From Cristatella mucedo (lineage: Eukaryota > Bryozoa > Phylactolaemata > Cristatellidae), in contig WPIO01000004.1 in NCBI GenBank assembly GCA_009760855.2, forward strand, positions 12,164,501 to 12,228,500: a stretch of 64,000 nucleotides of DNA, read 5' to 3'. The translations under genes and the position numbers were made by a program. Of the stretch, positions 50,401 to 62,400 are shown piece by piece (positions within the stretch are counted from its first letter, which is position 1; every line of letters begins with the position of its first letter). The notes under the pieces are model-generated. The model saw nothing but the letters and a program-made list of their open reading frames with translations, had not been told where the DNA came from and searched no databases.

Positions 50401-53400
50401 CATGCCTCAGCTTTTCACTACTCGAGGCAATAGCATGAGATGGCAACATAGTATCGTAGTCAAGAGCACATTGCTGAGGTACATGCAAGGACATCGGGCT
50501 TATGAAAAGACATGTCATTTGAGCACATGCATTCACATTACATGAGTTCACTGGAACACGTGCGTGTGTGTATGCACAAAAATGCACACACACACACCTG
50601 ATGACGCATGCATGCATACATGCATGCACAAGCTTGCCCACAGACATAGAAAGAGTGCTCGAGAACCATCCCCATAAGTGCAGCACAGTAGGCCTAAATA
50701 ATCCAAGGCATCAGATCGAGAGGCTTCTACTTGCACTCTATATGATGCTCAGGTCCCCTACACGCATATACATGCAAGATAGCACCTTGGTTAGCGCAAG
50801 CAAATATGCACGACAATCCAGCCACAGACGTTGGAAAAGTTGAGTCTTTGCACTAAGACAGGACAAATAATACAGTTAGCTATATGATTCCTAGAGCAGC
50901 CTAAAGGACTATTGCAGTAAGGTCACTTCTTACTGGTAAATGGGACGACAGGCAAAGTCCAAGGAAGGTACAGTAGTGGTATGTTTTCCCCTCACTAACT
51001 GAGAGGGAACACGTACCACCAACCTCGGATAGGGCAGACCAGAAAAACATCCCGGAGGTCTAGCCTCGGAGATTTGACACATCAAGCTGCCTTGGCCTTG
51101 TCATTACTTCGCTGCACAGTGAGCCGGTACAGCGAGCCATAGCTGGTAAGCACTGCGGCTTGGCTGGTGTTCGACCAGCTGAGCGAGCTGGAAGCCACGA
51201 CACTTCTCTAGCAGACGACGCAGACCCCGTGGAACTACGGGCCCGAGGCCTGCTCGCTGAGGCCTCCAACCTGGGTATCAAGCCAGCTGTCAACCGGAAG
51301 ACCTAAACAGGGGAAGATTGCTATGCTGCTTGGAGGGCAGCAGCAGACCAACGAATCGCAAGGGCCGACAGCCGATGAGGCGATTCTGCAATGCCTAGCC
51401 GCAAGCATCTCGATGCCATGCAAGGCTCTTCTGTTGCTAGCAAAATGAAGTTGGCTAATGCAGCCGATCTTTACTCTTTACTTTACAGCAGCAGCAGCAA
51501 AGGTTTTACTCCATTGGCCGGGTCATACATGGCATCGAGCGAACGCAGAGTCCAGTGGCTGGCAGCTGGCCCAGCGAATAACGGCCACAAAAAGGAGGGC
51601 AACTTACGTCGTCTGCTTCGCACGCCTCTCGAGCAAAGGCTTCCATGCGCTGCTTGACGGCGTTGAGCCAGCAGAGCACGTGAACCTGCCGGAAGCGCTG
51701 GCGCCATCGCTGCTCGCCGAGCGGAATGTATGCCGCCCAGTCTTTGTCTAGCGAGGACAGCCGATAGGCAAGGCCGAGCATGAGCACGTCCACGCAGCTG
51801 CTCTGCAACGGCAGGTTAATGCAGCGGAGTGCAAACCGAGCGCTGCCGCCTCGGCCACAGTGTCCAGCAGGTGATGAGAAGTCAAGCATGTTTCACAATT
51901 CAGCGAATCCCTTATTTCAGTGGTGATAGATCGTCGGTACTGCCTTCTTGGCAGATCCTGTCAGGAGGCACGCTTGCTAGGAGAATACCGAATGTGGTGG
52001 GTGATATTGGGGAGTAGTGAGTTAAAGTGACTTTGCACGTGACTCTGGGGGCTATTAGAAAAATGCTGACAAAAGCAAAACTCGGGTGCATGCAGCTTTA
52101 GCTGCGGACAGTCACTCAGAAAGAGCAGAATTCCGGCGCCAGTAGTGTGCCGGCTGACTTTGTTCAAATATCTCAAGACCCGTGGTTACACCCGTCACTA
52201 AGGCAATGGGGGATATGGAAATATTAACATACATTCCATTAAAATATATCAATTCCAACTGTCCTACCCCAAAAAACCGAAGAGGCAGCCATCTAGATTG
52301 CTCATTCATTTACTGCAAATAAGCATAATGGGGAAATGTTCATTTCCCCACTTACGGATTAGGAAATAGTTGCCCCCCTGAACATGATCCACAATGGGGC
52401 ATGCCCTGCATTTGTTTTGCACACCCTTTGAGAGTCTCCCCCCCCCCTGCAAGCCGGCTGGTTGCTATTTTCGAGCCGTAATGGCTCACTAGGTAAGGCG
52501 GTTGCTTTTCCCGACCTCGGCCCCGAGGACGTGGGTTCGAATCCTGCGGTGGGCGATCCTTTATCGCCACTGCAAGCGGTCGTGATAGCTGTCAAGGCTC
52601 TTCTGTCGCTATACAAAAAGAGGCTGTTAAATCAGCTAGTATTTATTTACTTATTCCCAGACTCAAACCACTACACATGTACATACTGACCTGTACAGAT
52701 CAGTATGATAAAATGGTAATGATGACAAGACTTGACAGGAGTCGAGCAAGAAGGAGTCAAGTCAGAAGCAGACGATGCTGCTGCAACAGACCAGGCAGCT
52801 AAAAAGCAGTGCTTATCTAGCGATGTGTGATACGGGTGTTATTGCTGCTGTTCCTAATGCTGAGCCTATGCAGCGGCACTTACGTCACAGCATGCAGCTG
52901 TCTGCTCGTTAAGAGCTATGACGTCGTCCATTAAATATCTGTACAGCTCAAGTGCAGCCAGCTGTGTGATATCAAAATAACTACAAATATAAAAAGCAAC
53001 AGCCTGCATACAGCTAAAGATATGAAAGCCAGATATTTGCAAAGCAAAAAAGATATTGCAATCACGAGACACCAAATTTTGCAAAGGTAAAAAAGGTATA
53101 AAGGCTGAAAATAAAACATCGGTTTATCTAAATCAAAGCCTTTGCAAAGTAAACTCGTTGGATGTCACGTTTAACACTTAGGGTGGCATTTACTAACACC
53201 AGGATTAGGAAGCACAATTGTGTCTTACAAGATAAGAGACTCACGATGCCGACTTACGATCATAATATATGTAATTTTTATAGCATTCTAAGAGAACTCC
53301 ATCTTCATCCAGCACTTTACTTATGCCACAAGGCTCGAGCCCACGACCGTGGTCGTTAGGGGCAAGCACCTTAGCTCCCTTGGCCAAACCAGGACAGGCC

Positions 53401-56400
53401 TAGATTTGTGTTCATTAAATAGCCACTTCATACTGGCATATGACCTCTGTAGCCTGCCTAGCAACTTTCTCTTTCAAAACACTAATCAAGCTTACTATTC
53501 ACTCATCGAGTCCAAATGCAGAAACTAGACGCAGAAGCACAATATCTCTACAGGAGATTTCAGAGCGTTGCCATCAACGGCAATCCTGCATACACTGAGC
53601 CTTAACAGTATTGGGTACCCTAGTGATATGTTCCAGGTCCACTTCTAGTTCACAACTCACATTCTTTCCTCTTGTCAATGTAACTGCTGAGCACAATCTA
53701 TGCTTTCATTGCTAAGTAGATGCCACACAGTTGTGCAGGTACTTTCATCCGTACCTGTCTACAAGTACCTGAAACTCTGCTAATTCCGTTGCCGCAACTA
53801 ATGCTGACATTCCTACTAGAATGGCAGCAAACTGTCTCAAACTGAATGACAATACAACCAACTTGATAGTTGTAATCAAACCTAGAGTCAACCAGACACT
53901 TGAGAGCCTAACCCTCAAAATGGGCTCGGCCACCATATCTCCAAAAGCACCTGCATCTGGTTATTCTGTTCCAAAGTGACCTTTTACTTTATGACCACAT
54001 CAGCTCCACGGTCAAGTAATCCTATTTGTAGCTACTTCAGTTTTCAAAAAAATCGGGCTTAATTAGATTTAGCTACCACAGCCAAGCTAGCTCATGCACG
54101 TGTGACACACATCTAGACTTAAGCGACACGATACTTAAACACATTTTTGCCCTTGCAATAAAATGCTTATAGCTGGTGCAAAATTCTGAAGCAAGGCTTG
54201 TCTGTCGTGAACATTGGTATTGCCACATTATACCACTTCTCAACGATCTCCACTGGCTCTCTATCCACCAGCCCTTCGACTTCACGGTTCTGTCATTGCC
54301 TTTTAAGGACCTTTGTCCTACTGCTCTGGCATACCCAAATGAATTACTTCCTAGTAAGGTCTCCCATCTAACTACCAGCTCGTCTGATGCAGACAGATTA
54401 GCTGTGCCTCTAGCGAATCTTGAATCCTTTGGAGAATGTGCGATTAGTTCTTACATCCCAATGCCTGGACCATACTACCGACTGACATCAGGTAATTCTC
54501 TAAATTGACGACATTAAAAAAGCTAAAACCCCACTTTCTTTTCACAGCATTCAGCCGTCCATGCGAGCTGTCTTTTGTGTGTGTATACATGCTGGCGCTG
54601 TGCATGCCATCACTAAACAATCGACATACTTCCTTTCCGGCAAGTGTAAAGTACCTAAAAAGATATTTCATTACCTTGGAACATTATAAATATGTTTCAC
54701 CACGATCATTATCGCACGTCCTCCTTTTTGAACTAGTGACTGCAAAGTGATTGCGTAGTGACTGACTGTATGAGCACGCCTAAATCTGCATTAGTGTCAC
54801 TAACTTTGTCCAACACGTCTGAACTATCGTTTGCTGGCGGCTCAGGCAGCAGCTAGGGCAGCGAACTGCTCTCGTGAAACCTCTTTTTCCAGCTGGATCG
54901 GTGTACCTGACTATAGAAAATGATGCTGCACGGCTAGGCCAGCACGGGGAGCCAGTGACTGTGCCAAGTTTCCAGCCACCGACATTTAAGCGCACTAAAC
55001 GGCCTCTGATCTAGGAACTGGTAGTTTCAGAGCTGCACCCAGTTTATATGGTTGGCTGCAAGAATATACTTAGCCATTCAGATGACTGCAGCACACTCAT
55101 AACGAAGGTGCACATAGAAAATAGAAGACGCTCGCACGATGTCATGATACCAGGCACTAGGCAAGATGCAATTGCGATTTATCAATGCATCACTACTGCC
55201 GTCCCTTCAAGAAGTACCCTGAAAATTCTTTATGGAAGTTGGCTTGGTAGTCGGACACTTCGTCAGTTACATAAACCAGCATTTCATAGAGCTGTAAAAA
55301 AAACGTGTGCAATTAACGCACGTTCAAAATATCAATAACTTTAAAGCACAGGCAAACACAACCAGAGATTACTGTAAAGTAAGAGCACCCACCGTGTGGC
55401 GAAATTTGTCTTTTAGAAGATCTCAGCAAACGACAACAGGCCAAGATGGGCCTGCCCTATGACGTCACACAGTACATTATATGATAGCATGTGTGAGAGT
55501 TTGGGATTTTGTGCCACGCTAAGCTTTTGATGCTCAGCCCCAATCGTGCCAGAATAAACTCTGGCTGTATCATCGTGCTACAGCATCTTACCTAAAGCCT
55601 TCGGCGATTTGCTGAATAAGGATATTCCTTTTTATCCATTTAATATTCTTCTACACATGGCAGTAACAACTGACGTAGGAAGCAGCCGTCAAGGCAGGTA
55701 CTGGCGCGACTGCATCTATGAGGCCCCGGCTCTGCCGTCACACATAAAGAATATCTAAGCCTGAAAGTGCGACAGGTGTCAAAGCACGATTTGCAATGGG
55801 TGGACTTCACAACCTGCATCGCAGCACAAGTTCAGCAGCGCACGGCTCTACATGCGCTCAACTTGCCGTGGCATTTCTGCACGAGGCACTTACCCAGACA
55901 CAGCCATCAAGTTGATCACTGCCCAGATTGTAACAAAACATATTTGAAGCAAACCAAGCAATTCAATGGAATGCCTGGTGCCTCTCTCCCTCGGTTAAAA
56001 TTTCCGACAGACTCGTGGAATGGGCTTTCTTTTACCAGAACACATGGAAAGGAAAGTGGCCAATAGCCGTAGCAGCATCTCAATTATAATCTACTAATTG
56101 CCTGCAGAATGCAATTCTGAGCTGCTTTTACAGAGGTTTACTTATTGACACATGTTTTGCAACAAGACAGACATGCATGCTCATATAGTGTGTGCATGCA
56201 TGCAGACACACGTACGCAAATGCGCGCGCGCACGCACACACACACACACACACACACCTGCAAATACATACACATATCATACAAAATACCCATGTAGGCA
56301 GCAAAATTAAAATGCTAAAGAAGGAATTGCACCTAACTAATGCCATTAATTGAATACTTTGCAAGTCCATCCACATAGGCATTTATTGGTGAGCGCTTCC

Positions 56401-59400
56401 TGCAGGAAAATCTATTATCCCGACCGGTCACTTCGAACTTTTTGCAAAGTTTTTGCACTGCTTCTCAATAACGATTTGTTGGTGCATGGTTTCACCAGAA
56501 GAGGACACAAGTTGAACAAAGATGGCATACAGTAGGAGGGGCCTATTTATTTGCTCTCTGTCGCATACATGCCACAATACAAAGACAAATGCAAGCACTT
56601 TCAGTGTAGTATTGCCCCAATACAAGCTTCACGTTTAAATGAGTTAGTTACACCACACTGCAGTGGAACGAAATCTCATTGGTCACTGCAGATAACGTGC
56701 TCGCAAATTGCGATTCACCACTATAAAGCAATGTGTGCTGCTAGATCCTCACTCACCAGGTTCGGTGAAAGCGTGCGCTGGGCTTTGGCGATGCCCAGAC
56801 TCTCAGCGGCCACGGCTTTGTGCTTCTCGTAGATGATCTGAAGGCCCCTCTGAAAGGCACATCGTTGCCTGCACCGCATTGCTCATGAATGGCACAGCGA
56901 GCTGCCACTGCTAGATGGGTTTATTGGCAATCCATGCTATCTCCGAAAACATTGCAAGTATGTTTGCAGCTGGGTTTACCCATAGCTTACAATGCAGATA
57001 AAAAGAGCCAGTTGATGTGAGACATAACCCTAAGGGCAGTGACGTGACTATCAGAACCGGGCGAGACCGGTTACACAAATATGGCCCCCCATATGCAGGT
57101 GCTTGCTTTAAAACTTACTTCCTTAGTTAAGAGCTTTCCCTGCAGCTTCACCCTTGCCCCTCCTTTCAATAGGATACGCATTTACTATGCATGCACAGCA
57201 TCTCAATCAACCTACAACTTAACCCTATGCATGTCACCTTTACCCTTGTTATGCTTGTTAACATTGAACAAGCTACCTCTAGCCATTCGATCATGCTTCC
57301 TTAACAGCATATGTAAAGTTGTTAGAAATAGATTACATTCTCTGAGGGCGCTAGACAAAGGTATCACTATTATTATTAATAACCTAAAAGCCTTGGGAAC
57401 TCAGAATATCTTTACTGCAGAAATCGATTGCCAGGATGAAATAAGTTCAGCAAATAAAGACCAATAAGAAAGGTTACGCACCCATAAGCCATGTACACGA
57501 GAGACGGAACGTTTTGGCAACCTTTGCTTACCTTGACATAGGACTGCAGGTCGTTTGCAATATTGGCAGATGTGGAATCCTTAATGAGCTGCTCCACATC
57601 TTTCAGTCGGCCAATCAGACGAATGAGTAGAGCTGTCAGCAAAAAAGCCCGAGCTTATCAGTAATGCTGTTGACCAAAACACGCTGTCACAGGTCTGATG
57701 TTATGACCTTTTGGGATGACTAAAATACTGTGATCCTATAGCAGCAAGTCTAACCGTAGCTTCTCATAATTGGGTATATACTTTCATTTAGAAAACCCAG
57801 AGAGCCAATAAGTTGTCAGCAAAAGCCTTTAGTGTAAGCGATTTGGCAGAAAAGCATCAGATACAGGACTCCTAGTCATTATCACTGCATGCAAAATACA
57901 AGAAAGGATACCCAGAGACCAAAGCTATTGATGCCAAAGATCAATGGCATAAGCAGGAGCTCCAACTTCCATTTAATAAATTAATTGCTTGCCCTTTATG
58001 ACCGACCATGCTTAGATATAGCCAGCAGTTATGCTATCGGCATTAGGGACAAAGCCAGACATGTAACAATCCACACGACGATAGATCGGTGGTGTTAAAA
58101 CAGCAGTGAGCCTACAGTATAACATTAGAAAATAAGCTAAACATGCACCTGTTTGTAACATCATTTGGTTGGGTCCTTTCGATTATCCTGTTTGTGCTTA
58201 TTCATACTGACACTTTGCAAGTTACCCTAAACCATATTTCCATCTTGGCACTTGGCATTTTCCCACAGCAAGCGTCCATTTAAGGTTAGTCCAGTCATCC
58301 CCGTATACGCCAGCCAGCCCTGTTACAACTTGAGCAACACAAAGCTTTACAGTACTGCAGTGGTTTCTAAACTAAGGTTACCTGCTAGTAAACACATAAC
58401 AAATTTACAGACTAACTAGAAAAAGTTTGGGGTCGGAAAACCTTAAATATTTTGTTGCTCTGATCGAGGTTATCGTGCAGCTTTATACTTACTGGGGGGG
58501 GGGGCCATTCCAAAACAGACTTAAAAACGCTTCGTCGATGCAGAGCCCAGACAAGATCTGATTAATAACAGACAAAAAGTTTGTCAAGTAGCCTAAAGCG
58601 ACAGCAGTATACTTGTCATAGAGCAACTTATACCTGCTTTGCATGCCACCAGATAGAATTCTCTTTACTCTGACACAGGCCAATGCAAACCAAAGAGCTA
58701 ATTGCTAAGTGCATTAGATGAATAACAATGCTGCTCATTAAACAGTGAATCAAACTGCAAGAAACGGATACATATGCACCACTAGGGCTAGAAACACGGC
58801 TTGTCTCACCTACACCTCCGGCTGGCTTATTTTCAGGAAATCGGTCCTTCATATGTATGATGAAGTTAGCACAGTTTTCTCGGATTCCCTCCAACTGCCC
58901 TGTTAGAAGATCACGCTATAAAGAGAGACATAGCACAATGTTAAATATGCACATGACTGTTTTTCAACAAATAGGATGCAGACTCTGGATGTTATTTTGG
59001 ACATTCACGATGCATCGCTGTGCATGCGACAAGGCAAACTGAACGAACACAAGAGATTTTCAGACTGCCGGTGGGTGGGATGCCACTGACAGCTTCAATG
59101 CATCTCAAGTGTATGCCTATGGTCGTCTAGCATTGATACTATCGGACTCATTCGCCAGATACTCCCCGGACTGCTATCAAGTGCCACCTCATATAAAGAA
59201 GATCCGGACAAAGTTTGGCTGTTTTGATGTGCGATATCGAACAATGCTTGTAACGGTGTCCATAGCATAGGCAATACAGCTGTGTCAGTTTCTGCCTACA
59301 TACACTACTATAATCTTGCAGCCACAGTGTGTGATCCTGTTGAAATGGGCCAATATTCAATGTGATTTGAAGCATATGGCCACTAAACCTTCGGTCCTCC

Positions 59401-62400
59401 TTATCGCTACCACATGACCTCTTAGCTATTATTTTGTCATTCTTGGCACCCGGTAAAGCAACTTTAGTACATGCATTTGTACTCAGGCGAGGTTCAGCGG
59501 CATGGTAAGGCTGTAATGTGATAAGGGTCACTGGCTAGGCCAAAGCCTGGCCTTTGAGCAGTGGTGCTAGGGTGGACTGTAGCCTACCCCCCACCAGCCT
59601 TGGTTACATATCTATGCGATGTTGAACAATCAAGTCTTAAACGAAATGGTAATCTTAATCTTTATGAAATTAACATTATGCAGTGTGTGTTAAAAAGTTA
59701 AAACTTATTCATTCGTCCAGTAAGGGAATTTATGCATTTATGCCCGGAGAACAGCACGTGGTCTTACATCTTATGTGAAGCCCGACAAAAAAAGTCACAG
59801 CAATTGTCCATATAGCAAGTATCACCCGAATCTGTCTGCCACTTCAATACAATTGCACTAAATGCTATCAATTTATAATGACTTAGTGGGTACCCGATCC
59901 AATCCCAGGAAACAGAACTCGGTCACGATCCGAATGTGCACACGACCTTGTTATCATTGATTGTTAGACTCCCTAATCACCTTCCCGTATTAGATAAGGA
60001 ATAAGATAATAATACTAATAAAGCATACACATTCCATCCAGTAAGAACTAAATTTCTTTCTGGGTACTTTGTGTTAGTCAGAAATATAGCATGCAGAATA
60101 TCAAAATTCAATCTATTTGCACAGTCAGTCAAATATATATACAGCGACACGATAACTATTATTAAACAAAACCTAATATTTCGAATATCTCTACCAATGA
60201 GTAGTCACGAGAGGCTTGAACTAGGAGTACTTTCAGAGTTTTGATATCGCTTGTCGGCGACACATTTTCAGCTGTTTTACAGGGATTAGTTGGTTTGCAG
60301 CCAAAATAATTGCCGCTAATAGATATTTTTTTAATTCTGGAGCGATTCAATGTCACCCACTCAAACAAACGAGATTTTGGGGCAGGACACACTTACTCCT
60401 TCGCATGCCTGCTGAGTCTCTCGAGCAATCACTATACAATCCAGATAATAATTTTATTATTAATAATAATAATTTGTATAGCACCCTCAGAGAACTGAAT
60501 CTCTTTCTAGGCAGTTAACAAATGCTGAAAGAAAGCATGACTAAATTATTAGTGGTAACATTCGCCATGTCATCAAATATAACATTTTAGATGTAACAGA
60601 TGCTGACCGGACAGCAATTAGGCAGTCTCTTGATGCTATTCTACACTCTCTGAGCCAAAGTTCTGACGATGCCAACAGCAAGGTCCATCGCTCCAAACGT
60701 CTTCATTGAAACCGTATCAAGTATATGGAGCAGATACAGGAAAATCGTTCAGATTAGACTGAACATTGAGGATGATGCTTTGATTACCCAGCGGCTAACA
60801 GCTACAAAACAACGCAGTGCCTAGCTCAGGCAGTGCATGACTGCTAGTAAGTTCAGCTGCGTGAATATACATAAATTAGTACACTAGCTCCAAAAAGGAT
60901 AAAGCAGCATTGAAATCCAGTCATAATTCTCCTCCATTAAAGAATTTTGAAAAAGTGCCAGAACAATGATAAAATCGAGAACAGCTTTCGTCACCTGATC
61001 AGGGAGACAGAAATAGCATAGGACACCCTAAGCATGTGGCTGGATTAGAAGGCTTTGCTCTTCTAATAGGTGATTCTGTTGTGCGACCGCGACCACGTGC
61101 GACCACGTGCTCGAAATTTAGATATCGTTTTCGACAGCTGCCTACACTTTAAAAGCCACATTAAGAAGACTGCTTCTACAGCTAGTCATCACGTCCGATA
61201 ATTATCTAATATCAGGAGCAGTCTTCCACAGTGGCTTTCAAAAAAATTTAACGATCTCCTTAGTTCTGTCTCGGCTTGATTACAGTAATTCCCTTTTGGC
61301 TGGGCTACCAAAAAAGGCAACTAGACCACTGCAGCTGGCTATGAATACGGCTACAAGTTAGTTTTTTATGTCCCAGAGGTTTGATCACATGTCCTCTTTG
61401 CTAAAAGAGCTAGGATGGGTGCTGGTTGATCAACGGCTACAGAGCAAAGTTCTTACAAAGTTCTGACCCACAAGGCCCACCCACGGCTTCGTGTAGTTCG
61501 ATTATATGCTGACCGGAACTGCTCCTCTGCTAAGCAGCTGGTGAACAGCTGTTGGGAGAATCACCGAACAGAATCACCGAGAGGGGCCGGTGCACAGCTG
61601 TGGTCCGCCGGTGATGGCATGGACACAGGCCGGTAACCCAGCTGGTGAACAGATGGCCGATTAGGGTCGGGCAGCACACACCTGTGGTCGCCTCGGATGA
61701 ATCATCGGGGTCGGCCAGGGCACAGCCGCAGTCGAAGGGAGGAGACTCGAGTGGGAGAGAGGGGCGAAGGAAGTGCTCCCCTCTGCTCCGTGCATCGTGC
61801 AATAAACTGTAGGTGTTGGTCATCGGCTGGCTCTCTGCTGTGTGAATCGAACAACACTTCGCTTCTCCATACCTAGCTGAACTGCTACACAAGTTTCAGC
61901 CTCCTCGTGCCCTCAGGACCAGTGTGGACAATAAATTAGCTGTCCCATTCCTCAGCTTAAAGACCGTTGGCGACAGAAGCTTTAGCCCTGCCAGGTCCTA
62001 GACTGTGGGACTCGCATTCACAATTCTTACTCAATGACAAATACTCTCCAGTCCTGAGCTTTCCTGGGCGGTCCTGAGCTGCTACTTCCATGCTACTCAC
62101 TACCTCAACTGCTCTCCTGACTCATCAATGCTTCCCGCCTTGTCTTTGCTGCGTGAGATGGAAGTCTGTTGGCTAGCGAATCCGTACCGAAAGCCGTTTA
62201 GGCTGTGAGTGTGCTATACAAAACTCCTGCGTAACACCCACATAGTCTTTATGGCTTTGTGGAGTTGCAGACGGAGATACATTACATTACATGGGTTGTC
62301 CTATGATTTAAAACATAAAGTATTTCACTAAAATTTGGATCAAAGACACGGGGTTCGAGCTATAAAAATCTCCTAGAGGGCGTACGGGTACAATTTCAGC

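Noticed and set aside
52473-52570. A functional tRNA gene
   Set aside because: A and B boxes are present but there is no matching acceptor stem, and the same head occurs in several SINE 1 copies with a common non-tRNA body.
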